Position numbers and translations under genes: made by a program | Notes under the pieces: generated by a model | The model's input: the letters and a program-made list of their open reading frames with translations, nothing else | What the model was told of the DNA's origin: nothing | Database searches by the model: none | Assembly: GCF_963678635.1 (NCBI RefSeq) | Contig: NC_087064.1 | Coordinates: 18,095,802 to 18,159,801, forward strand | Length of the DNA: 64,000 nt | Direction of reading: 5' to 3' | Origin: Symsagittifera roscoffensis | Lineage: Eukaryota > Xenacoelomorpha > Acoela > Convolutidae | Part shown: piece after piece, positions 9,380 to 20,564 of the stretch | Layout of the letters: each line of letters begins with the position of its first letter | Position numbering within the stretch: position 1 is the first letter of the stretch

Positions 9380-10805
9380 TGTAAAAAGCATAGGTTTTAC
9401 TGGTTTGTTCGTTTCTGTTTATAATTTGCCGCGCGAGTGTTCCATCTTATTAATGATTAATTGAAACAAGATTATTGCAAATAACATCTGTAAATTGTAT
9501 TGAAAACCTGGAAAGTCATGGTAAAAATTATCACGGTGACACTCGTCCTTCATAATCCACCCAATCAAAAACAAAACATTCAAACAATAGTTTTTTTTGT
9601 CAAATTACAAAAATTGCAAAAAAGAAGAAAACTTTTCTTGAAAAAAACTGTCTGCAAGATTGGAAACATCGCAAAGACCTTTCATAAACCAAAAAATAAA
9701 CGAAACCTTTCTGCGGAACTGAAGTTGATAAAAATGAGCTGACACGCAAAGTCTAAAATACTCGACATCCACAATAAATAGGACCTTTCAGGAATGAAAA
9801 ATCTGGATTTGACGTCTCAAAGCATAAAACTTACCACTGCAATAAAAGCACAGAAAACTCCTTGCATCCAGAAATAAACATCCGAAAAATTTATAAAAAC
9901 ATTTTAAAAAAATAAAAAATGGTGATGGAGCAACTAAAGCATGTTTTAATTGCTAAGATAGTTTGTCCGTCTAAAAACATTTTAAAACGTATTTTTGCTC
10001 CCATAAGTTAGAGTTCAATTACCCAAACGCTGCTCGCTCGCTTTATTCGCTCGAAATTGAACACAAACTTAACAATTACACACCAATTTTCTCATCACTG
10101 AAACAACTTTTATGAATTTTATTAGCAGAGTTTTCAATCACAGCTCAAAGGTTTGATTATAAAATTGCTAGACCCTTTCCCATGAACTTTTGCGGAACCT
10201 GTTTTTGCCTAAAAACCAATATAGTAAAAAAAGTTAAACACACTCGAAGCAATTTCCTCCCAAATTTTTGTGATCGGAACATCTTTGTTCAAAAAAACTG
10301 CATCAAAACTTCGTCTTGCCTGGCACTGTTTTGCTCCCTATCCACTGAGAAAGGAAAGAAGCAAGAATTTCAACAGTTATAACAATAACTTTACAAGCTT
10401 TGGTCAATACATACCTCTTTACATTTGATCCTTGCTTTTTAGATGATGGAAATTTAATCGACGACAATAAGGTAGTACTCCGGGACCTTAAAAACAATCT
10501 GAAATCGGAACAACGGACGTAGAAAGGTTCATTGCGCACCAAGGTAGATTTGGCTACCAATGATTGAACGTCATCCTGGGCGAAAGGTTAAAGTTAAAAC
10601 TGTCAAATCAACAACTCAGAATTGCGATAGGACATCGACAAGACAAAAATTTGCGAACGGCATAAATGGGAAAAACGTTAGCGAAGATGGTTGGCATGGA
10701 TTGTCTTGCCTCAAAAGTGCAGAAAGAGTCTCTAGACATTCACACTTGAATGCCCTTACAAAGCAAAATTTATCATATGCTCGCATTCCATCTGTTTTAG
10801 AATAG
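9380..10805 (+). repeat. Duplicated block, copy 1 (internally deleted LINE)
   Basis: This ~1.43 kb block recurs at 12777-14196 with very few differences (in the last 600 bases only scattered single-base changes). It starts with TTGTAAAAAGCATAGGTTTT and ends at codons for IPSVLE. The middle (10010-10430) also matches 1795-2200 ahead of LINE copy 1. The last 375 bases are RT remnants. The block therefore looks like a LINE 5' region joined to RT pieces by internal deletion, then duplicated. Confidence 0.85.
10430..10805 (+). pseudogene. LINE RT remnant with FLDD box
   Basis: Two adjacent frames carry LINE homology. CFLDDGNLIDDNKVVLRDL is RT motif C (YxDD as FLDD) with its usual downstream residues. 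After a frame change near 10560, GWHGLSCLKSAERVSRHSHL and ALTKQNLSYARIPSVLE match the Cys/His C-terminal region (HGLSC.K..G..RH) of the other copies. The intervening thumb and connection are missing, so this is an internal-deletion derivative. The same fragment is at 13824-14196. Confidence 0.7.
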
Positions 10806-11089
10806 GTTATGCAACAAAAGCACTCAAAACTCGTTATAATTACAAAAAATAACAACTTTTGAAGAAAACATGTAAAAAAAAATTTTGAAAAAAGGTGTTG
10901 GAGCAACTAAACCAGGTCTTATACGACAAAATAATTTGTTCACGAGTAGAACTATTTCAAAACTTTTTTATCTTCCCCATAAATTATAGATTTTTTTTAA
11001 CCGCAATTTGTGATTATCTAAATTATGAATAAACACTGATTTTTCTATCCCTCTGTAACAGCAAACATTCAAACAATGGGTAATTACTC
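10806..11089 (+). repeat. Repeat C, copy 1
   Basis: The sequence from GCAACAAAAGCACTCAAAAC through TGAATAAACACTG matches 14865-15095 closely, including GGTGTTGGAGCAACTAAACC and AATAATTTGTTCACGAGTAG. A weaker relative is at 9830-9985. It is AT-rich and non-coding, and is probably the 3' untranslated part of one of the LINE subfamilies. Confidence 0.75.
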
Positions 11090-12779
11090 TTCTTTGGTCA
11101 GTCTGTTTTGTCATCTGATGAAGTTGGTCAACAGGGAGTCCCAGAGGCCCTGCCATTATTCTGTGACAGAGTTAACGCTATCACCAAGAAAGTCTTAGCG
11201 ACTTCACGATGATAATGTCCGAGAGTGCCGCATTGGGTCTTGAGGTTCGTCCAGACAAGTTTGAGCTCTACTTCTTGGGCAACTCTTCTGAGGAACGAAA
11301 GTCTTTTATTCTTTCTGAATTCAATAAACTCTCTACATTATAAAGACACCTGGGGTTGAAAACTTGGTCATCTTTGGGGCGCCTGTTGGTGACACTGCGC
11401 TAGTTCAAGCCCTGAATGAGAAAATAGCTGATCTAGAACGTCTCTGCTCGCGTCTGAAGAACCATGAGGCTCATCATGCTCTCTTTCTCCTTATGAGCTC
11501 TTTCTCTATCCCAAAACTGTTATATATTCTACGTACCTTGCCTTGTTTCAGACATCCAGATCTGCTAGCTAAGTAGATGGCATTTTTTACTCCAGCCTTG
11601 AAACCATCTGCAACATCAAACTTGATCCAAATGCCCGCAAGCAAGCATCTCTCTCCGCTGCCATGAGTGGTTTAGGTATCGGCTCTGCGTCGGCTTTAGC
11701 GATTTGTGGGTATCTGTCATCTGTCGGTAGTTCCTCGCAGCTTTGTTCTGCAATTCTTGGGAAGCCTTTCTCCGACCCGCACTACACTGAAGCTCTTTCA
11801 TTATGGCACCAGTTGTCTAGTCTGGACTCGCCAACCCCAGGTCGTTTCCAGAAATTGTGGTCAGATCCCGTGTACAGGAAGCTGTTCCATGATCTCCTGA
11901 CTGAAGCGACTGATGAGAAAACACGCAAACGTCTGAAATCTTTTGAAGGCAAGATCCAGTCTGCTTGGTTAACAGCGTTCCCGTCTAGCTCGTTAGGTCT
12001 CAAATTGTCCAACGTCCAGCTTCGAATCTCGCTAGCACTACGGCTTGGTGTCAACTTATGTGAGACGCATATTTGTCGTCGTGGCTAGCCAGATGAAGCT
12101 TCCGCAGGGCATGGTCTTTCGTGCAGAAAAAGCGCCGGCTGGTTTGTGCGCCACACGATGATAAACGACATTGTTAAGCAAGCCCTGGGATCTAGTAATA
12201 TTCAGTCGATTCTTGAGCCCCTGGCCTCTGTACTGCTAATCAATGGCCTTACCTTGGTGTCCTGGGAGAGAGGGCAGTCCCTCATCTGGGATGCGACCGT
12301 TATTGACGCCTTGGTCATCTCCCTTCTCGGCCGCGGCTGAAGCCGAAGCTCGTAAGACCTCCAAAAACAATGAATTAATCAACAGAGGCTACGTCTTCGC
12401 CCCAGTCGCTTTCGAGTTTCAGGGTGGGTGCGGACCACAAAAATCCAAGTTCATCAAGAAACTCGGTGAGAAATTGAAAGAAGCCACTCAAGATCCAAAA
12501 TCCGCCATCTACATGAAACAAAAAATTTCCATCGTCATCCAAATCGGGAATGCCGCGTCCGTCTAGGGGACCTTGGGAGAGAGTGACGCCCTAGGACAAG
12601 TTTTTTACCTGCTACATTAGACGTTCTCTATTGGTGCTAAGTTCCACGTCCATCGGTGCTAGTTAATTATTGCTTATACTAGAAACAGTTATCTTCTAAG
12701 ATTCCGGCTCCATTTTATTATGTGAATAGTTTTAATGCAGTAGATTTTAAATCGCTTGTACAGAAAAGCTCTTTTTATT
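11090..12779 (+). mobile_element. LINE copy 2, 5'-truncated
   Basis: The sequence matches LINE copy 1 from about 3830 to 5530, starting abruptly at CTCTTCTTTGGTCAG (RT motif B region) and ending at AGCTCTTTTTATTG. The abrupt 5' end is typical of incomplete target-primed reverse transcription. It shares with copy 1 the deletion that removes the YxDD box, but keeps GLEVRPDKFELYFLG, which copy 1 has partly lost. Confidence 0.85.
11364..12566 (+). pseudogene. RT thumb and C-terminal remnants of LINE copy 2
   Basis: Open pieces at 11364-11576, 11663-12088 and 12146-12566 correspond in order to those of copy 1. Differences include TAG at about 12085 where copy 1 has GAG (CRCGEP region), TGG at 12139-12141 where copy 1 has the TGA stop, a short deletion near 12240, and TAG at about 12564 near the end (SV then stop). 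The two copies thus carry different disabling changes on top of the shared YxDD deletion. Confidence 0.75.
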
Positions 12780-14196
12780 GTAAATAGCATAGGTTTTGCT
12801 GGTTTGTACGTTTTTGTTTATAATTTGCCGCGCGAGTGTTCCATCTTATTAATGATTAATTGAAACAAGATTATTGCAAATAACATTTGTAAATTGTATT
12901 AAGAACCTGGAAGGTCATGGTAAAAATTATCATGGTGACACTCGTCCTTCATAATCCACCCAATCAAAAATAAAACATTCAAACGATGGTTTCTTTTGTC
13001 AAATTACAAAAATTGCAACAAAGAAGAAAACTTTTCTTGAAAAAAACTGCTTGCAAGATTGGAAACATCGCAAAGAATTTTCATAAACCAAAAAATAAAC
13101 GAAATCTTTCTGCGGAACTGAAGTCGATAAAAATGAGCTGACACGCAAAATCTAAAATACTCGACATCCACAATAAATAGGACCCGTCAGGATTGAAAAT
13201 TCAGGCATTTGACGTCTCAAGCATAAAACTTACCACTGCAATAAAAGCACAGAAAACTCCTTGCATCCAGAAAAAAAACGTCCGAAAAATTTATAAAAAC
13301 AATTTTAAAAAAAATGGTGATGGAGCAACTAAAGCATGTTTTAAATGCTCAGATAGGTTGTTCGTTTATAAATATTTTAAAAATTTTTTTTCTCCCATAA
13401 GTTAGAGTTCAATTACCCAAACGCTGCTCGCTCGCTTTATTCGCTCGAAATTGAACACAAACTTAACAATTACACACCAATTTTCTCATCACTGAAACAA
13501 CTTTTATGAATTTTATTAGCAGAGTTTTCAATCACAGCTCAAAGGTTTGATTATAAAATTGCTAGACCCTTTCCCATGAACTTTTGCGGAACCTGTTTTT
13601 GCCTAAAAACCAATATAGTAAAAAAAGTTAAACACACTCGAAGCAATTTGCTCCCAAATTTTTGTGATCGGAACATCTTTGTTCAAAAAAACTGCATCAA
13701 AACTTCGTCTTGCCTGGCACTGTTTTGCTCCCTATCCACTGAGAAAGGAAAGAAGCAAGAATTTCAACAGTTATAACAATAACTTTACAAGCTTTGGTCA
13801 ATACATACCTCTTTACATTTGATCCTTGCTTTTTAGATGATGGAAATTTAATCGACGACAATAAGGTAGTACTCCGGGACCTTAAAAACAATCTGAAATC
13901 GGAACAACGGACGTAGAAAGGTTCATTGCGCACCAAGGTAGATTTGGCTACCAATGATTGAACGTCATCCTGGGCGAAAGGTTAAAGTTAAAACTGTCAA
14001 ATCAACAACTCAGAATTGCGATAGGACATCGACAAGACAAAAATTTGCGAACGGCATAAATGGGAAAAACGTTACCGAAGATGGTTGGCATGGATTGTCT
14101 TGCCTCAAAAGTGCAGAAAGATTCTCTAGACATTCACACCTGAATGCCCTTATAAAGCAAAATTTATCATCTGCTCACACTCCATCTGTTTTAGAA
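12777..14196 (+). repeat. Duplicated block, copy 2
   Basis: Near-identical to 9380-10805, offset by about 3395 bases. It begins inside the 3' tail of LINE copy 2 (TTATTGTAAATAGCATAGG). Unlike copy 1, its 3' end continues without a break into further LINE coding sequence (14197-14627), so this copy preserves the ancestral right-hand side. Confidence 0.85.
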
Positions 14197-14627
14197 TGAC
14201 GACACCTCTACAGGACCAATAAAAAGCGACCAGACAATTTGACGCTCGTTCTATGGGCTGTTAGTAAGCAGCTCTTGTGGGATGTAATAGTATTCGACTC
14301 TTTGGCCCTTTGTGGGAATATAGCCTGGTCTGTTTGTAACCCTGACACGGCTGCCACTGAAGCGGAGGAGCGAAAAAATGACAAGTATAAACACTTAAAA
14401 GATGATGGGTGACTTTTTGAGCCACAAGATTCAGAGCGCGGCCTGTCCCATTACAGAATTTTTTTCCGAGCAAGGTTTGTAAGAACCTAAGCATATGCAC
14501 TGAGGGACCTAGAGCAGGCAGCTTTTTAAAACAGAGAAATTCCCTGGCAATACAGATTGCGAACGTCGCTTGCGTACTCGGAACAATAAATCACAAAACA
14601 TCTTTCGACGAGATTTTTTAATTGTAC
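13824..14627 (+). pseudogene. Third LINE remnant: FLDD box through the C-terminal tail
   Basis: It carries the same FLDD and HGLSC pieces as 10430-10805, then continues: KKRPDNLTLVLWAVSKQLLW corresponds to DQKRPDGLTLVSWERGQSLI in LINE copy 2, and a later frame gives KNDKYKHLKDDG and LAIQIANVACVLGTINHK ending in TAA at about 14623, matching IGNAASVLGT in the others. It is a distinct, more diverged subfamily with multiple stops and frame changes. Confidence 0.7.
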
Positions 14628-14666
14628 CACAGTTATATATGTCTATTAAGTTTTCTCGGGTCAAGT

Positions 14667-14698
14667 TGCGTGTTCTTATTGAAGAAACTTAACACGCA
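14667..14698 (+). other. Stem-loop in the LINE 3' untranslated region
   Basis: TGCGTGTT (14667-14674) pairs perfectly with AACACGCA (14691-14698) around a 16-base loop; the stem extends two more pairs with one wobble. It lies about 40 bases after the end of the third LINE's ORF. LINE 3' stem-loops can be the RT recognition site; that role is inferred here. Confidence 0.45.
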
Positions 14699-14864
14699 GC
14701 CAGTTTAATTCTAAGGACATCAACACTTTTTCTTTCCTTATTATCATTATCGCTTCTGTATCTAGAAAAATACGTGGAATACGTGATAAAGGGACTATTG
14801 ACTGTAACCTCGGTTGCAATTATTTTTTTGACCTTGTAATTACTCATTAAGAGGAAACATGAAG

Positions 14865-15095
14865 GTTATCACTGCAACAGAAGCACTCAAAACTCCTTAT
14901 AATTAAAAAAAAATAACAACTTTTGAAGAAAACATGAAAAAAATTTTGAAAAAAGGTGTTGGAGCAACTAAACCATATTTTATACGACAAAATAATTTGT
15001 TCACGAGTAGAACTATTTCAAAACTTTTTTATCTTTACCATAAATTATAGATTTTCTTTAACCGCAATTTGTATTATCTAAATTATGAATAAATC
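14865..15095 (+). repeat. Repeat C, copy 2
   Basis: Matches 10806-11089 from GCACTCAAAACTCCTTATAA to ATTATGAATAAA. Its position after the third LINE's 3' untranslated region supports its being LINE 3' sequence. Confidence 0.75.
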
Positions 15096-15954
15096 AATTT
15101 TCATATGATACAGTCTCTTTTTATCTATCGCGAAGTGTTAGAATGGAAACATCGCTATAGAGCATTTGCTTTGATGCGGTTATTATTACACGGATTTGAT
15201 TGATTATTATTATAAATAATCAATCAAAATTTCGCAACATGACAATCCAAAATTTGATACAGTTCAATTTGATAATTTAATAATGAGTTTAATAATGAGT
15301 TTAATAAAAACCGCACCATAGCATATCCTCATAGCAACGTTTCCTAATAGCATATCCTCATAACAAATCCTCATATCTTCATAGCGATGATGAGACAACC
15401 GAGCTTGAGCATTGCTTGGCTCAATCCTTAATTGTGAAGCACGAGCTGCTTGACGCTATCACTGATGATGCAGAATAAGATTTCACGAGTCGGTGTTGTT
15501 GCAAAAAGATTTCGTCTCAGGTTTGGTTTTCAAAATTTCGCAGCGATCTAGTCATGCCTGATTTTCTCGCGACAACTGAAAGTCAGAATTCAAAAGCAAA
15601 ATAGTCGGATTACTAATTGCGGGAAAATTGTGCTAGAATTCACTCCTGACCAATTGCAGCTCGCAAGTGACACATTATTGTATTTTCGACGGTAATGTCT
15701 GATTAATGGGAGACAACATCAAGAGTGGCTGCGACAGGCGATTGCGATGACAGAGAGTTTATTGAGATTCAGAGTAAAAACTGGATGGGTAAACTTCCCA
15801 AAGAGCTGACCAAACTCGTAAAACTTTTAATAAACTACTTGAGTTAGCCAGTTATCTCAATCTTGACTGATTAAAATACTGGACTGAATTTCAGAGTTAG
15901 CTAATATGTCTAGAGTAACTGAATTTAATTACTAGAGACTGTTTTATGTAATTA
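15096..15954. other. Intergenic, no gene recognised
   Basis: AT-rich. Contains short direct repeats (AATAATGAGTTT twice near 15280; CATATCCTCATA repeated near 15320-15380). No supported ORF or RNA gene. Confidence 0.4.
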
Positions 15955-17514
15955 AGCTGAGATAAGGTGATTTTCTGGATTGATCCACCTGAAATGGATC
16001 CAACAAACAAGCTGTCTGATAAACTAGAAAACATTTCAGAAAGGAGAATAATTTGTGATAGCCTTTTAGGCATTAACACGATCCTGAGTTCCAAGATTAG
16101 TTGAATATTAACAGACAACAAACAATTGAGATAGAAAAGAATGAGAGATAGTGTTTCTTGCTTTTGAGCCAATGGCTATAGAGTTTATCATTCTTGATCC
16201 CGAATGTGACGTCAGTAAATGACCGCAACATAATGTTTTTTGCTGGCAATTATATATTAAAAAAAGATCCTTGATAAAACGTTGATCGACTCTGTTTGAG
16301 CGATCAATTAGTAAATAACAGCCCAATGGAAAACCGCATAAAATTGATGACAAGCAAAATCTTGTGAGTTGAATTAGTGATTCAGTTTGTTCAAACATAA
16401 GTGAAACACTTACTGTAAATTTAGATTTTGAAATATTTTACAGATAGTTTTTCTTATCTTTGGAAAACTTGCATAAAAATTATACTTTATTGCGTTAATT
16501 AACATCAAAAATATCAATTTTTTTACAAAAAGAAAAAAAGCTAAATTTTAATTGTTGATAACATAATGGATAAGTTGTCTAAATTAATTTAAAACATGAT
16601 TTTATATTCCAGATTCATAATTGAACAACTCAAAACTCCAGTATATATAAGGCTCGGATCTTATTGGATGAGCTCACAACTTTTGAAAGTTTGTTGATAA
16701 GTATAGCTTGGTTCTGATTGATCTACCTGAAATGGATCCAACACACAAATTGTCTGATAGACTAGGAAAAATTTTAGGCTCCCGACCCTGTTTCTTACGG
16801 CGTGCGTGTGTTTTATGTATTTAGAGACATGGGCATGGGCACGTTCAATTATTTTCTAGAGTGGAGATCATTTTTTGATGGCCTTTCAGGCATTAACACG
16901 ATCCTGAGTTCCAAGTCTAGTTGAATATTAACAGACAACAACCAATTGAGATAGAAAAGCACAAGAGATAGTGTTTCTCACTTTTGGCCAATGGATTCTA
17001 TCATTCTTGATCTCGAATGTGATGTCAGTGAATGACCGCAACATAATGTTTTTTGCTGGCAATTATATATTAGAAAAAGATCCTTGATAAAAAAAGTTTT
17101 CGCCAGCCTTATGAAAATTTTTTTACATACATGAGGCGACTCTGTTTGAGCGATCACTAAGTAAATAACAACCCAATGGAAAACCGTATAAAATTAATGA
17201 CAAGCAAAACCTTGTGAGTTGAATCAGTGATTCAGTTTGTTCTCACATAAGTGAACACTTACTGTAAATTTAGATTTCGAAATATTTTACAGATAGTTTT
17301 TCTTATCTGCTGGAAAACTTGCATAAAAACTATATCTCTGAATACTTTAATCCGTTAATTAACATCAAAAATTACCAACTTTTTACAAAAAGAAAAAAGG
17401 CTAAATTTTAATTGTTGATAACATAATGGATAAAATTTCTAAAGTAATTTAAACATGATTTTATACTCCAGATTCATATTTAAACAAATCAAAATTCCAG
17501 TATATATAAGGCTC

Positions 17515-17515
<1 letters not shown>
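15955..17515 (+). repeat. Two tandem copies of a ~740 bp repeat (a, b)
   Basis: The landmark GAAATGGATC occurs at 15991 and 16729, a period of 738. Shared segments in order are GGCATTAACACGATCCTGAG, TTGAATATTAACAGACAACA, CCGCAACATAATGTTTTTTG, AAAAAGATCCTTGATAAAA, CTCTGTTTGAGCGATCA and TTTTAATTGTTGATAACATA, ending CAGTATATATAAGGCTCGG. Copy a has TGACGTCA at 16207-16214; copy b has TGATGTCA there. Copy b carries an additional CTGTTTCTTACGGCGTGCGT segment that is also in copy c. Non-coding. Confidence 0.85.

Positions 17516-17516
<1 letters not shown>

Positions 17517-17579
<63 letters not shown>
17517..17579. repeat. (TA)n microsatellite, 63 bp
   Basis: Uninterrupted TA dinucleotides inserted exactly at the GGCTCGG/ATCTTATTGG junction between repeat copies b and c; the junction between copies a and b lacks it. 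Open frames across it read only Ile-Tyr and are artefacts. Confidence 0.98.
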
Positions 17580-17581
<2 letters not shown>

Positions 17582-19490
17582 TATTGGATGAGCTCAAAAC
17601 TATTGAAATTTTGTTGATAAGTATAGCTTGGTTCTGATTGATCCACCTCAAATGGATCCAACAAAAAAGTTGTCTGATAAACTAGGAAAAATTTTAAGGC
17701 TACCGACCCTGTTTCTTACGGCATGCGTGTGTTTTATGTATTTAGAGACCTGGGCAAGGGCACGTTCAATTAATTTCTGGAGTGGAGATCATTTTGTGAT
17801 AGCCTTTCAGGCATTAACACGATCCTGAGTTCCAAGTCTAGTTGAATATTAACTGACAACAACCAATTGAGATAGAAAAGCACAAGAGATAGTGTTTCTT
17901 GCTTTTGAGCCAATGACTATAGAGTCTATCATTCTTGATCTCGAATGTGACGTCAGTGAATAACCGCAACATAATGTTTTTCATGGCGCTCTTGGATGTT
18001 TAGACATCATAAATACGACGCCGGTCGGTTAACCTATTCCAAAATACCGGTCGGATGGTTTGACTATGCAACATGCAAATGTAAACAAGAAAATAATTTT
18101 AATTTCAAAAAAAACAAAGAAAAATTAAAGAAAAAACATTAACTAAAGACTTTTATTGAACGCTAAATCGGGTGGATTGGACCTTGCAATTTGAAAACGA
18201 TTTCTTATTGAAACAATCATATCGTTGCGTGCAAATTATATGAAGAGTCCAGGATAGCCCATGTAGAGGCGTTGTCAATAATTTTCAGATAGCTTGACAA
18301 CCTCAGTGGATCAATGGGAAGATTGAGTAGTCAACAAGACAAATTGACGATCCAAATGGAACGACAACCTCAGAGGTTCCCAGAGCGCCAGAAGACACTT
18401 CAGAGAGGGTCTTGCTGAAAATTTGGTCATATTCTCTTAGACACTGAAAAAAGATGTAATAATAGTAACCGACATATTTTTTTAACCAGTTTTTGCAGAA
18501 CAAAACTTGGTGACATGTTCTAAGGGATTTCTCTAGAGACGGCTTTCACACCCATTGAGAGCGGAATCTTACTTGGAGGGGACGCCGCAAATTCAAAATT
18601 TGTAGTTTCCTGACACTTTGAAAGGGACAGTATTAGGACCCAAAGAATAGGTGTTTAGTATCAAATTTATATAAATTAAATGTCATTGGAAATATCATGG
18701 CCCGAGAAAAGTAACAACATCTACAGACAATTTCTTTATTTCATAGAACTAATTAGAAGTAGAATTTCAGAAAACTTCAGTTTTTGTCGTAGTTAGGATC
18801 ACAATTGATATATGAGAAAAGTTCTAATCAAAAGTGACCAAATACATAACCCAAAGATTTTTGATTTTCCAGTATATGCTTCAAAAAACTCAAAAAATCT
18901 ATTCAGCTGCTCTCTTCATCTAGTTTTTGGTAAAATTGGTTAAAAAATGTTATTTAAGTTGAAAACCTTACAAATAATTTTTTTAAATTTCTGTGTTTCA
19001 TTGGATGTTTATAAAAGTTTTTCGGTAAATTAAGTTTTTGATTTGTTATTTGAACTCCCTAAAAACAGGTCATATGCTAAATAATGGACAAATAATACAT
19101 TTTTTGAATTTTTTAATACAATATAATTGAAAAAAAAGACATAAATTTTTCCAAAAATCTATTTGAAACAAAACATTTCTTCATCAATGCTGGCAAATAT
19201 ATATCAAAAAAAGATCCTTGATAAAAAAATCTTTGCCAGCCTTAGAAATTTTTTTTCATTATTAAGTCGACTCTGTTTGAGCAATCAATAAGTAAATAAC
19301 AACCCAATGAAAAACAGTATAAAATTGATGACAAGCAAAATCTTGTGAATTGAATCAGTGATTCAGTTTGTTCTCACATAAGTGAACTTTTACTGTAAAT
19401 TTAGATTTTGAAATATTGTACAGATAGTTTTTTTTAACTCCTGGAAAACTTGCATAAAAATTGTACTTTATTCCGTTAATTAACATTTTT
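17580..19490 (+). repeat. Third copy (c) of the ~740 bp repeat, split by an insertion
   Basis: The left part 17580-17984 matches copies a and b up to CCGCAACATAATGTTTTT, with TGACGTCA at 17948-17955. The right part 19188-19490 resumes at TGCTGGCAAATATATATC and continues to CCGTTAATTAACAT. The ~1.2 kb between (17985-19187) is foreign. It is AT-rich with a GC-richer head containing CCGGTCGG twice (about 18020 and 18048), and has no recognised gene. I could not identify target duplications or terminal repeats on the insert. Confidence 0.75.
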
Positions 19491-20564
19491 CTTTTTTTGA
19501 GAGTGATGCAATTGTTGCGATGTTATCACTGAATAGAAACAAAACAGTTGCATGACTTGAGTGTAGTATTTCTACAAAATGCATCCTTCTATCGTAGAAC
19601 TTGTTGAGTTTGAATCGTACAAAATGTAATTTTCATACATCAATAGAAGCGATGATTGAATGTTCATAAAAACAAGAAGCTTGTTTCTTGTCAAAACAAT
19701 GTTAGTCAATACGGTGGAAAGCACGCTGATTAGCCTGCATTTGCACAAGACGAGAAAATAAATTCAAAAATATGTATTAAAACATAGGACAAAATATAAA
19801 TCTGTACAAGTCTGAGAAAAAAGAACTTTTCCAGTAACTATCAATCTATATATTCGACTCATTTCCTAATCGTTCATTTATGTTTTTGCTCAAAAATCCC
19901 GATTAATTATGAAACCAATTCGAGCAACAGTCGGACTCAAATTATTGTGGAATTCTCAAGGGAAATTGACCAAAATCTTTTAATCTACAGTATGAATTGC
20001 ATTGGCAGAAAGCTAGCGGGGATTCTGTTGTGTTAAATTGGCAGTATAACAACACAACATTAGCTGATTAATTAGACTAATTTCCACGTAATTGCTGAAA
20101 AATTGTTTAAAAAAATACTTGATAATTTGAAAATTATGGATTATTTGAATAGCTTTGACCGCAAGTATTATTACTTTTTTTGGACGTGTTCATAGACTAG
20201 CGCGTTTTCAAGCAGATAAATGGTGTCTTAATTATCGAAAATTTTATATATATTTTTTACTCGTATCGAATTTTGTAGTTTAGTTGCTTCGAATGTGTTC
20301 GTGGATTAGAACGTTTTCAGGCAGAGACAAACGGCGCTTAAGACATCAAAAATCAAAATTTTTTTCAATGTTTTTGATAACTGACAAAGAGAAGAAGAAA
20401 ATTTGTAAATTTTTGTTAGATATTGATCATTTTCGAATCATAATATATACAAAAGTCGAAACTGGAAATTCACTTCAAAATTGAAATTTAGGACTAAATT
20501 ATACATTTAAATGGTTCAGAAATTTATTCTACGAAGGATAATAGCAAATGGAGTTTTTGGTGCA
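19491..20564. other. Intergenic; weak local duplication
   Basis: No gene recognised. A segment around 20180-20225 (CGTGTTCATAGACTAGCGCG) resembles 20295-20340 (TGTGTTCGTGGATTAGAACG), a short old duplication. Confidence 0.4.

Noticed and set aside
10182-10560. Frames of 66 and 85 codons repeated at 13576 and 13697-13954
   Set aside because: They recur only because the block is duplicated; no motif, and one strand shadows the LINE remnants.
17439-17651. Open frames of Ile-Tyr repeats on both strands
   Set aside because: They are translations of the TA microsatellite.
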